Shown one piece after another: positions 1 through 6,553 of a stretch of DNA of 14,108 nt (position 1 is its first letter; every line of letters starts with the position of its first letter). The notes under the pieces were generated by a model that was not told where the DNA came from, did not search any database, and saw only the letters and a program-made list of their open reading frames with translations. The stretch covers positions 1 to 14,108 of the forward strand of contig JASHYG010000157.1 of NCBI GenBank assembly GCA_030043215.1. The letters run 5' to 3'. Source of the DNA: Gammaproteobacteria bacterium (GTDB lineage: Bacteria; Pseudomonadota; Gammaproteobacteria; Steroidobacterales; Steroidobacteraceae). A program made the translations under genes and the position numbers.

Positions 1-2
1 TG

Positions 3-209
3 CCGGCCTTCTACGGCTCACTGCACGGCGCCGGCCATGCCGGGACGGTGGCGCAGCCGGGCGGCGGTGAATTTGCGAATGTCGCAACCGACTGGGCGTT
101 GTGGCAGCTCAAGGGGGACGGGAAGGCGAGCGCGATGTTCGTGGGTCCCAAGTGCGGACTGTGCACCAATCCGAACTGGGACACGGGAGCGAAGCGCTTG
201 GCGCGTTGA
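3..209 (+). CDS. Alpha/beta hydrolase, C-terminal fragment
   Basis: This is the last 68 codons of a gene that enters from the left edge, ending at TGA 207-209. The translation begins PAFYGSLHGAGHAGT and ends with a WQLKGD block followed by a CGLC cysteine pair and NPNW. Secreted alpha/beta hydrolases of the cutinase/PET-hydrolase/chlorophyllase-like group often end in this way: the catalytic His in a 'GAGH' turn, then a helix with 'WLxWQLKGD' and a cysteine pair. Here the candidate catalytic His is in GAGH. The nucleophile and acid residues lie outside the window, so substrate cannot be judged; ester hydrolysis in the periplasm or outside the cell is the likely role by family. It converges with the JmjC gene across a 65-base gap that holds no clear terminator. 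Family recognition is from memory of the C-terminal motif only. Confidence 0.72.
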   Translation, partial: PAFYGSLHGAGHAGTVAQPGGGEFANVATDWALWQLKGDGKASAMFVGPKCGLCTNPNWDTGAKRLAR

Positions 210-274
210 GCTCTACTCCGGGGCTGCTCCGGGCAAGCCGCGACAGGGCACTGCGCCTGCATGGCGAACCGGTG

Positions 275-1372
275 CTACGACGATGGCGGGATCCACACGA
301 GCCCCTCCCGAATCAGCCGGCGCCCGAGCGCAAGCCGTCCGGTCGCATCGAGGCCTCCCGGCAGCTCGTGAAGGGTATAGCGCGGATGCGCCAACGCGAA
401 GGCGACCGCTTCGCCGGCGTGGGCAGGAAAGGTGACGCGACGCCCATGGAGCTCGACGACGACCTTGGCGTCGTCACGACGCAGCCGATGCACGAGGCCG
501 GGACGAGCGCCGAGAACGGTCTCTACCGTCAGGGTCGCGAGCGCATCGAGCTGCCGCATCTGCCCGCGCAGCAGCGGCGGACAATCGGCAATGAACCGCT
601 CGACGAAATGATCCAGCGCTGCATCCGCATCCGCTCGCGCATGGAGCTCGAGCAGGAGCCCTCGCAGCGTTTCCCTGGCCGCCGTACGATCGAAGCCCTG
701 GCGTGCGAACCCGACCGGCAGCGCCTTGCGGAACGCGGGTTCCTCGAGAGCCACGCGCGACACGAGCTCGAGCAACAAATCAGCCCAGGTATAGCGCAGC
801 ACTCCCAAGGTGATGTGCAGCGACGTGGTGCTCGTGGTCCGTGCCTGGTGTAGCCACCCCCGCGGGATGTACACGACATCGCCTGCACCGAGCTCGAATT
901 GGTGGGTCGGTGCACCGGGACGATGGACGTCCGAGTTGTATGCCTGACCGGAGAGCGGCAACGGCAGAGGCGTATCGTAGATCGTCCACTGCTTCGAGCC
1001 CGATATCTGCAAGACAAATACGTCGTGAGTGTCATAATGGACGTTCGCGCCCTGCTCGTTCGGCGGTGTGAGATACACGTTCGCCTGCAGCGGCATGCTC
1101 AGCTCGACCTCGACTTCGCGACAGAACCGCTCGAGGCCGGGCAGCACGGTATCCAGGAAGGCGAGCGTGAGTGTCGCGCCCTCTTCGAACAACTGGTAGA
1201 GCCTCGCGACATCGAGCGTCGAGCCATCGATTGTGTAATCTGCCGCGACGATGTCGCGACCCGCGCGCTTGACCAGCACATCGGGATACCGGCGATCGAG
1301 TGTGGTGAGGACGCGATCGACGTCGTCGAGCGTCAGCAACTCACGGAAGTATTCCGGCCTCGACCGCCGCAC
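275..1372 (-). CDS. JmjC/cupin_4 Fe(II)/2-oxoglutarate oxygenase
   Basis: A probable Fe(II)- and 2-oxoglutarate-dependent hydroxylase of the JmjC (cupin_4, ribosomal-oxygenase-like) family. The iron triad is visible as H112-x-D114 (in NVHYDTHD) and H175 (in IPRGWLHQ), counting from the GTG at 1372. K127 in SGSKQW is a candidate 2-oxoglutarate contact. The C-terminal half matches the dimerisation and winged-helix parts of this family. GTG 1372 is the first ordinary start codon, but the frame stays open to the TAG at 1481-1483 and the upstream codons read like the family N-terminus (LLDPIQPFEFLRDSWEQHPLV). The true start is therefore probably near 1471, where AGGAG (1478-1482) sits 6 bases before an ATC codon; that would give about 398 residues. 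It follows the Tat/TDPD-repeat gene, apparently in one operon, and that protein is a possible substrate. Ribosomal-protein hydroxylation is the alternative role. Catalysis is very likely; substrate is unknown. Confidence 0.88.
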   Translation of the reverse strand: MRRSRPEYFRELLTLDDVDRVLTTLDRRYPDVLVKRAGRDIVAADYTIDGSTLDVARLYQLFEEGATLTLAFLDTVLPGLERFCREVEVELSMPLQANVYLTPPNEQGANVHYDTHDVFVLQISGSKQWTIYDTPLPLPLSGQAYNSDVHRPGAPTHQFELGAGDVVYIPRGWLHQARTTSTTSLHITLGVLRYTWADLLLELVSRVALEEPAFRKALPVGFARQGFDRTAARETLRGLLLELHARADADAALDHFVERFIADCPPLLRGQMRQLDALATLTVETVLGARPGLVHRLRRDDAKVVVELHGRRVTFPAHAGEAVAFALAHPRYTLHELPGGLDATGRLALGRRLIREGLVWIPPSS

Positions 1373-1498
1373 GACCAGCGGGTGCTGCTCCCAGGAATCG
1401 CGCAGGAACTCGAAAGGCTGGATGGGATCGAGCAGCCAGGCGAGCCCGCCGGCGTGGCGCGCGATGTCGATGCCGCGCTCCTACGAGTGGCTGGGGTC

Positions 1499-1855
1499 CT
1501 AGGCCCTGTCCGGATCGGTCGGGCGGGACTTGTGCGCGTCCGGATCAGTGGCCTTCTTGGCGTCCGGGTCCGTGGACCGCTTCGCATCCGGATCCGTGTG
1601 CTTGGCTTTGGGCTTCTTCTTTTTCTTGTCGGGGTCGCTCGGCTTGGAAGAGACCGGATCGTCGCCGTCCTTGTCCGGATCATCATCCGTGGCTGCAACC
1701 GCGCGCACGCCTGCAACGACTGCGAGCGCGCCGCCGACCAGCAGTCCGGTCTGGCTGAGGAACGACCGCCGCCTCACCACGCGCTCGGTCGAGATATCCG
1801 CATCGCTCAGGGTCTGAGAGGGATCCTTCGAGTCCTTTGCATCCGTCTGGGACAT
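1499..1855 (-). CDS. Small Tat-exported protein with TDPD repeats
   Basis: A 118-residue protein that I do not recognise by name. It starts at ATG 1855, preceded by GGAG with a 6-base gap; an upstream in-frame ATG at 1891 has weaker support. Residues 28-33 (RRRSFL) followed by a hydrophobic stretch (about 37-55) form a twin-arginine signal, so the protein is probably exported folded through Tat or stays membrane-anchored. The rest is low complexity: an Asp-rich DPDKDGDD block (about 59-67) resembling thrombospondin type-3 calcium loops, a lysine run (77-81), then repeats of TDPDAKRS / TDPDAKKA / TDPDAHKS and a final TDPDRA with an 8-residue, 24-base period. The next gene on the strand is the JmjC oxygenase, whose candidate ribosome-binding site lies just past this gene's stop. 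Export with a repeated acidic/basic motif suggests metal binding or a modified peptide substrate; both are inference. Confidence 0.8.
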   Translation of the reverse strand: MSQTDAKDSKDPSQTLSDADISTERVVRRRSFLSQTGLLVGGALAVVAGVRAVAATDDDPDKDGDDPVSSKPSDPDKKKKKPKAKHTDPDAKRSTDPDAKKATDPDAHKSRPTDPDRA

Positions 1856-1919
1856 GTGAGTCTCCGCGGCCGGGGTGTAAACGAATCGCAATGCGAAGCT
1901 CCCCTACGATAATCGCAAA

Positions 1920-1948
1920 CCCGGTGGGGCGCCACATCACCTACCGGG
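1920..1948. other. Hairpin in divergent intergenic region
   Basis: CCCGGTGGG (1920-1928) can pair with CCTACCGGG (1940-1948), giving nine pairs with one G-T wobble around an 11-base loop. It lies between the divergently transcribed Tat/TDPD gene (start 1855) and the PDFSGIW gene (start 2093). No T-run follows on either strand, so it is not a standard terminator. A role as an operator or leader structure is possible but unsupported. Confidence 0.25.
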
Positions 1949-1961
1949 CGAGATAGCCTAA

Positions 1962-2063
1962 CGCGCTGATCTATTGGCAGATCTCGATGCGTTCGACTCC
2001 CGCTACCCGCTGGCGAAAGCGGACCCGCAGGCGTATCCGCGTATCCCCGATTGCATGGTGTAA
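1962..2063 (+). pseudogene. Possible gene remnant (short open frame)
   Basis: Between the TAA at 1959 and the TAA at 2061 there is an open frame of 33 codons whose translation (ending YPLAKADPQAYPRIPDCMV) has a natural-looking composition and G/C-biased third positions. There is no ATG near its beginning, only a TTG at 1974, and no ribosome-binding site, so it looks like the tail of a gene whose front has been lost. I cannot name a family. Chance is a real alternative, since high-GC DNA gives many open frames of this length. Confidence 0.2.
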
Positions 2064-2092
2064 GCTAAACGGCAGGGGGGACGACAAAGCTC

Positions 2093-2953
2093 ATGCAGTC
2101 CACGAACCCACGGCGACGCCCGCGTGCGGGCTCTCGGCTAGGCTTGGTTTGGCGCTCGCTCGGGATCCTGATTGTGTGCTCGAGCCCTGCGATGGGTCTC
2201 GCTCAGTGGCTCGGGTATCCCACACCGGGGATTCCGCGGACTGCCAGCGGAGCGCCGGATATGAAGGCGCCGGCTCCGCGCATGCCCGACGGCAAGCCGG
2301 ACTTCTCCGGAATATGGTTTGCGAACGTTCCCCCCAAGGACTACTGCAGGGAGAAGGATTGCATTCAGGAAGAGCGCATGTCGCGCGTGCAGATCAATAT
2401 GGGCATCAACATGCCCGGGGGCCTGCCCTACACGGAGTGGTCGAAGCAGCAGATGGTGAAAAGGCGCGCCAATGGCGGCAGGGACGATCCGCACACTTAC
2501 TGCAAGCCCCCGAACTACCCGCGCGCGTGGACGCTGCCTCAGCACACCAAGATCATTCAAACACCCCAAGAGATGGTCATGCTGCATGAATTCAATGCGG
2601 CTTACAGAGAAGTGTACCTGGATGGCCGGCCCCTGCCGGTGGACCCGAATCCCACCTGGAATGGGTACTCGACCGGGCACTGGGAAGGGGACACCCTGGT
2701 CATCGAGACCAACGGGATCCGGGATGACATGTGGCTCGATATACAGGGAAGTCCCATCACGGAATCGGCACGCGTCACCGAGCGGTTGAAGCGAGTCAAC
2801 TTCGGTCTCATGAAGGTCGAGATCTCGGTGAACGACCCCAAGGCCTACACGCGACCCTGGTCGGTCACGATCGAGATGGCCCTGCAGGCGGATACCCAGA
2901 TGCTCGAGGAGATCTGCCTGGACAACGAGCAGGACGTGAAGCTCTACAGGTGA
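2093..2953 (+). CDS. Secreted PDFSGIW-family protein, unknown function
   Basis: A 286-residue exported protein starting at ATG 2093. The N-terminus is arginine-rich and followed by a hydrophobic core (about 18-35), with likely cleavage after GLA at residue 37. The mature part carries motifs of an uncharacterised family common in Steroidobacteraceae-like and acidobacterial genomes: PDFSGIW (69-75), YCKPPNYPR (136-144), IIQTPQE (154-160), REVYLDGRPLP (172-182), GHWEGDTLVIET (195-206), VTER (228-231), DPKAYTRPW (248-256) and EEICLDN (272-278). Its paralogue at 11175-12002 shares nearly every block. No catalytic residue can be assigned; the conserved Trp, Asp and Glu residues suggest a beta-rich binding protein. 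A DUF6152 gene follows, and the same pairing recurs in this window. Function unknown. Confidence 0.88.
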   Translation: MQSTNPRRRPRAGSRLGLVWRSLGILIVCSSPAMGLAQWLGYPTPGIPRTASGAPDMKAPAPRMPDGKPDFSGIWFANVPPKDYCREKDCIQEERMSRVQINMGINMPGGLPYTEWSKQQMVKRRANGGRDDPHTYCKPPNYPRAWTLPQHTKIIQTPQEMVMLHEFNAAYREVYLDGRPLPVDPNPTWNGYSTGHWEGDTLVIETNGIRDDMWLDIQGSPITESARVTERLKRVNFGLMKVEISVNDPKAYTRPWSVTIEMALQADTQMLEEICLDNEQDVKLYR

Positions 2954-3003
2954 GCCGCAAGCGGATGACCGTGAGTAGATCTATCTCCGGAGTCACACCC
3001 ATC

Positions 3004-3420
3004 ATGCCGAAACATCCGTCCCACTGGCTCATCGTTGCCGGACTTTCCTTCGCACTGGCGTCAGCGGCGTGGGCGCATCATTCCCAGTCGGAATTCGATT
3101 TCAGATCGGTCGTCGAGGTGCAGGGCAGTGTCACCAATCTCGATTGGAGGAGCCCGCACGCACGGCTGTACGTCGATGTGGTCGATGCGCAAGGCAAAAC
3201 CGTCAACTGGAACTTCGAGCTGCCGAGCCCGATGACCCTGATGCGGAGGGGGTGGAGGCGGAATGCCTTGAAGCCGGGTGATCGCGTCAGCGTCAAGGGG
3301 GCCAGGGCACGCCACTTCCCGGGCATCGCTTATGCGACCGTGATCCGGGATGCCAACGGCAAGCCCCTCTTCACGGGCGTCACGCCGGTCTATGAGCCGT
3401 CGGAGCCCAAGAGTCCCTGA
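3004..3420 (+). CDS. DUF6152 family secreted protein (copy A)
   Basis: A 138-residue periplasmic or secreted protein. The start at ATG 3004 gives a clean signal peptide: a His/Lys-containing n-region, a hydrophobic core at about 9-22 and AWA at the cleavage site, leaving a mature protein that begins HHSQSEFD. In-frame alternatives are ATG 2965 and a GTG at 2950 that overlaps the upstream stop (GTGA), so translational coupling to the PDFSGIW gene is possible. Family features are the AHHS start, a short beta-rich body with WRSPHARLYVDV (48-59), MTLMRRGWRRNALKPGDRV (77-95) and a C-terminal ATVIRDANGKPL. DUF6152 proteins have no assigned function as far as I know. An N-terminal His after cleavage recalls copper proteins that use an N-terminal histidine, which is speculation. 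Confidence 0.88.
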   Translation: MPKHPSHWLIVAGLSFALASAAWAHHSQSEFDFRSVVEVQGSVTNLDWRSPHARLYVDVVDAQGKTVNWNFELPSPMTLMRRGWRRNALKPGDRVSVKGARARHFPGIAYATVIRDANGKPLFTGVTPVYEPSEPKSP

Positions 3421-3516
3421 CGGGCGAGTTCCTGAGCGGCCGAATACAGCGGAGGCTCTTGCGAGGCGCGCGTCGATCTGGGCCTGTAGACACGCCACAA
3501 CCTTAGTGTCGCACCG

Positions 3517-3531
3517 CTCGCGGCACGCGAG
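3517..3531 (+). promoter_or_regulatory. Hairpin overlapping ribosome-binding site
   Basis: CTCGCG (3517-3522) and CGCGAG (3526-3531) form a perfect 6-base-pair stem with a 3-base loop. The 3' arm overlaps the start of the GAGAGG ribosome-binding site (3529-3534) of the permease gene beginning at 3538. If it forms in the mRNA it would partly mask that site. The regulatory effect is inferred. Confidence 0.3.
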
Positions 3532-3537
3532 AGGCAG

Positions 3538-4683
3538 ATGAGTCTTTGGACGCTCGTCCGGGCGGAGCTGTGGCGCAGGCCGGAGCGCACGATCTTCACC
3601 GTTGTCTCCCTCGCGGCGGGTTTTCTTCTATTCGGCTTGCTGCAGAGTGTGAACACGGCATTCGGTGCAGCGTCGGCTCGAAGCCACGCCAACCGGCTGA
3701 TGGTTAGCGGGCGGTTCGGCAACGCGATACCGCTCGCCTACCTGAGCCGGATCGAGCGGATTCCAGGGGTGGAGCAGGTGACGTGGCTCGATTTACTTCC
3801 GGCCTACTACCGCGATCCGAAACAGTCGCTCATGGTCCTCGCCACCTCACCGCCGCGCTTCTTTTCCGTTCTGGATGAGTATCAGACGTCGGCCGTGGCT
3901 CTCGATCGGCTGATCCACACGCGGACGGGCATCATAGTGCTCGACACGGTCGCGAAGCGATTTGGCTGGAAGGTGGGCGACCAGATAAGCCTGATCAACG
4001 GACATGACCGTTGGACTTTCGATATCGTCGGCATCGTGACCTGTCCGAGCAACCCTGCACAGGCTCCCTTCGCTGTCATCAACTACACGTACTTTGATGC
4101 GGTTCGGGAACTCGGCCGCGGCACTGTTGCGTGGTTCTATGTCCATGTAGCCGATCCGCGCCGAGCCGTCTCCGCCGGACGCTCCATAGACAAGCTATTT
4201 GCGAACTCCCCCGCGCCCACGCTCTCCCAGCAAGAAAGCGAATTCGCCGCCCAAGGCGTCTCGGAGATTGGCGACGTGAGATGGCTCACAGACAGCGTCA
4301 TCATCGCAGTCTTCTTCGCGATGATCTTCCTCACGGCCAATATCGTGTTCGAGTCGATCCGAGAGCGTACGTCGGAATTGGCCGTGCTGAAAACGCTCGG
4401 CTATTCAGACATCCGGTTGCTCGTACTGATCGGACTGGAAGCGCTTGCGCTCTGTCTCTCTGCTGCGGTCATTGGCCTCACCCTAGCGGCGGTGGTCTTT
4501 CATTTCGTTGGGTCCGCGCTCGGAGAAATCAGCGGCTTCCTTGCGACGACCAATGTGCTCTCAGCCGGCACCATACTGGCTGGAGTGGGTTTCGCCTTGG
4601 TCCTCACGCTCGTTGCCGCCGCGATTCCAGCCTGGGATGTCAAACGGCTCGAGGTCGTGGATGCACTGAGGGTGCGCGCGTGA
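3538..4683 (+). CDS. FtsX-like ABC transporter permease 1
   Basis: A 381-residue inner-membrane permease of the FtsX/MacB/LolC type. It has TM1 at about 19-37, a periplasmic domain of roughly 210 residues, then three C-terminal TM segments (about 252-274, 292-323, 341-365). The cytoplasmic segment RERTSELAVLKTLGY (276-290) is the coupling-helix signature of FtsX permeases, and the tail PAWDVKRLEVVDALR is typical of the family. Such permeases work with a LolD/MacB-type ATPase to move lipids, lipoproteins, peptides or drugs out of the inner membrane by a mechanotransmission mechanism. No ATPase or membrane-fusion partner is present between 2093 and 5915. The start is ATG 3538 with GAGAGG four bases upstream. 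The stop TGA overlaps the GTG of the second permease, so the two are translationally coupled and probably form a heterodimer. Confidence 0.92.
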   Translation: MSLWTLVRAELWRRPERTIFTVVSLAAGFLLFGLLQSVNTAFGAASARSHANRLMVSGRFGNAIPLAYLSRIERIPGVEQVTWLDLLPAYYRDPKQSLMVLATSPPRFFSVLDEYQTSAVALDRLIHTRTGIIVLDTVAKRFGWKVGDQISLINGHDRWTFDIVGIVTCPSNPAQAPFAVINYTYFDAVRELGRGTVAWFYVHVADPRRAVSAGRSIDKLFANSPAPTLSQQESEFAAQGVSEIGDVRWLTDSVIIAVFFAMIFLTANIVFESIRERTSELAVLKTLGYSDIRLLVLIGLEALALCLSAAVIGLTLAAVVFHFVGSALGEISGFLATTNVLSAGTILAGVGFALVLTLVAAAIPAWDVKRLEVVDALRVRA

Positions 4684-5864
4684 ACACCCTGAGACAGATC
4701 AGTGCCGTTACGACCGTCGCGCTGGAGACTATCCCGCGGAGACTCGGAACTTCGCTGATCGTTGTGATCGGGACAGCGACGACTGCCGCAGTCCTTATAG
4801 CAGCACTAGCCATCGCGACGGGGTTTACGCGAGCGGCGGCAAAGAGTGGGAGTCCCGACCGCGCCATCGTTCTCGGGGGCATGAACGAGGTATCGAGCGG
4901 GATTTCGCGTACGAGCGTCGCGATGATCATGGATGCACCGGGCGTAGTGCATAGTGCGACCGGCTTGCCGATTGCTTCCGCGGAAGCGCTCGTCTCCATT
5001 GCATTCACGGATTCCCATACGGGCCGGGATGCCTACATCACGGTCCGCGGCGTCGGCCAGGAGGTGCTCGCACTGCGGCCAGAAATCCAGCTCGTCGCCG
5101 GACGGCTCTTCGAGCCGGGTCGCCAGGAAGTGATCGTCGGTCGCGCCATCGAACAGCGGCTCGGTGGACTGTCGGTCGGATCCAGCATCCCTTTCCCAGA
5201 CGGGAACTGGAAGATCGTTGGAATCTATTCGAGCGATGGCGGCTCGTATGAATCAGAGATTCTCACCGACGCCTCGTCGCTCATGAGCGCCTATCATCGC
5301 AACGAGTTCAATAGCGTGACCGTGCGGCTCGCAAGTCCGCTGGACTTCGCGCGCTTCAGCGCCGCACTCGCTTCAAACCCCACACTCTCCGTCAAGCCGC
5401 AACGCGAGGATGAGTACTACGCGACGATATCCCATCCGATATCGAGGTTGCTCGAGATCACCGCTTATGGTCTCGGGATCATCATGGCCTTCGGGGCGGT
5501 CTTTGGCGCGCTCAATACGATGTTCTCGGCCGTGAGAGCACGAAAGACGGAAATCGCGACGTTGCGGGCCATCGGATTCGGAGGGACATCCGTCGTCGCG
5601 TCGGTCGTCATCGAGGCGCTGATCCTCGGGTGCGCGGGAGCGCTGCTGGGCGCGTTTGCCGTCTGGTTCTTACTTGACGGTGCGAGGATCAGTACTATGG
5701 TCGCCACAGGCACGCTCTTGCACATCACATTCGGACTCGAGGTCGGGCCCAGGATCGTCCTGATCGGAGTGCTTTTTGCACTCGGAATCGCCTCTGCCGC
5801 GGGAGTCTTTGCCGCGAGGCAAGCTTCGCGGATCTCGATCGCAGCGGCAATGCGGGAGAATTGA
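4680..5864 (+). CDS. FtsX-like ABC transporter permease 2
   Basis: A 394-residue permease starting at GTG 4680, overlapping the previous stop by GTGA. The layout is the same as its neighbour: TM1 at about 25-46, a periplasmic domain, then TM segments at about 260-282, 302-332 and 356-377. The coupling motif RARKTEIATLRAIGF is at 286-300 and the tail is ARQASRISIAAAMREN. The periplasmic part includes GRLFEPGRQEVIVG (141-154), a motif of MacB-type periplasmic domains. Together with permease 1 it should form the membrane half of an ABC exporter or mechanotransmitter. The matching ATPase must be encoded elsewhere or have been lost. The frame is open upstream to 4131, but that extension overlaps permease 1 and does not read like protein. 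Confidence 0.92.
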   Translation: MNTLRQISAVTTVALETIPRRLGTSLIVVIGTATTAAVLIAALAIATGFTRAAAKSGSPDRAIVLGGMNEVSSGISRTSVAMIMDAPGVVHSATGLPIASAEALVSIAFTDSHTGRDAYITVRGVGQEVLALRPEIQLVAGRLFEPGRQEVIVGRAIEQRLGGLSVGSSIPFPDGNWKIVGIYSSDGGSYESEILTDASSLMSAYHRNEFNSVTVRLASPLDFARFSAALASNPTLSVKPQREDEYYATISHPISRLLEITAYGLGIIMAFGAVFGALNTMFSAVRARKTEIATLRAIGFGGTSVVASVVIEALILGCAGALLGAFAVWFLLDGARISTMVATGTLLHITFGLEVGPRIVLIGVLFALGIASAAGVFAARQASRISIAAAMREN

Positions 5865-5915
5865 GCTTTCGTTAGGGTGGTGCGGTTGCAAGATTCAGCG
5901 CCGAGGCGCGCCCGA

Positions 5916-6455
5916 TCAAAACTGAAAATCGATGTGCGGGTTCACCGGGACTTGGAAATCAAAGCCCTTCGTGAACCCGATCCAGCGCGCGAGGAAGATC
6001 ACGCTCACCCAGAGCAGGATGGACATGGCGCCGGCGATACGCGCCGCAAGCGGCACGGGTGCGTTCTGGTCCCACGACTTCACGTTGCGAAAAGTGAAAC
6101 CATGGAATAGCGCCATGTTCACCCCGGCTCCGAGCAGCGCCAGCATTTTCAACCTGAACGCGGTGTTGCCGATGTAGGTGTGTGCGTTCGCGGCGAACAT
6201 GAGCGCGCCCGCGGTGAGCGACACGGCGAACGCGATCCAGGTGAGTCGCAGCATCTCGCTGCACACGCGCGTGACCGGGCGCCGCGTGTCGGGGAAGCCG
6301 AGCAACCTCAGATCGACGATGAGTATGGTGCCGAAAACGGTCGCCCCCGCGAGCACGTGGATGGCCTCGACGACCGGCATGGCGGCGAGGGACGTGCGCA
6401 TCCACTGGGCCGGGGGGGAAGCCTGGATACTCTGAATCAGTGCGGGGAAGTCCAT
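5916..6455 (-). CDS. DUF6644-type integral membrane protein (A)
   Basis: A 179-residue protein with four or five predicted membrane segments (about 27-50, 68-90, 99-118, 138-158), matching the DUF6644 pattern: a short amphipathic start, AIHVLAGATVFGTILIVDLRLLG (here residues 31 to 53, with H33), FRLKMLALLG, and a final LLWVSVIFLARWIG. No function is established to my knowledge. The size and helix layout recall small four-helix b-type cytochrome or copper-export (CopD-like) membrane proteins, so electron or metal transfer is a guess. It is the last gene of the minus-strand module that begins at 9015. The region before its ATG 6455 lacks a good ribosome-binding site. A tandem repeat lies between it and the previous gene. 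Confidence 0.82.
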   Translation of the reverse strand: MDFPALIQSIQASPPAQWMRTSLAAMPVVEAIHVLAGATVFGTILIVDLRLLGFPDTRRPVTRVCSEMLRLTWIAFAVSLTAGALMFAANAHTYIGNTAFRLKMLALLGAGVNMALFHGFTFRNVKSWDQNAPVPLAARIAGAMSILLWVSVIFLARWIGFTKGFDFQVPVNPHIDFQF

Positions 6456-6493
6456 GCGTTGGCCGATGGGCGGGGAGGGCGAGCGTGTAGAAG

Positions 6494-6553
6494 AAAGCTC
6501 AGGCGCGCGGGGCGAAGCTCAGACGGGCATTGCAAAGCTCAGGCATGCGGTGA
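6494..6553. repeat. Three 20-bp tandem repeats (AAGCTCAG motif)
   Basis: AAAGCTCAGGC, GAAGCTCAGAC and AAAGCTCAGGC begin at 6494, 6514 and 6534, an exact 20-base period. The rightmost copy overlaps the stop codon (TCA, 6539-6541) of the upstream minus-strand gene, and the others fill the gap before the next gene. A further AAAGCTCAGG occurs at 7611 between two other genes of the same strand, and TGAGCTTT follows the plus-strand stop at 5862. Role unknown. Confidence 0.55.

Noticed and set aside
101..853. 250-codon plus-strand open frame over the JmjC gene
   Set aside because: It runs antisense to a protein with clear iron-binding motifs and its translation is Arg/Gln/Glu-rich with no domain; it is a high-GC shadow.
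1886..1896. TCGCA-A-TGCGA dyad upstream of the Tat gene
   Set aside because: Short inverted repeats of this size are expected by chance in high-GC DNA. It also covers an alternative upstream ATG, so nothing firm can be said.
5898..5909. Short inverted repeat GCGCC-GA-GGCGC between convergent genes
   Set aside because: A 5-bp stem with a 2-base loop and no T-run is too weak to call a terminator.
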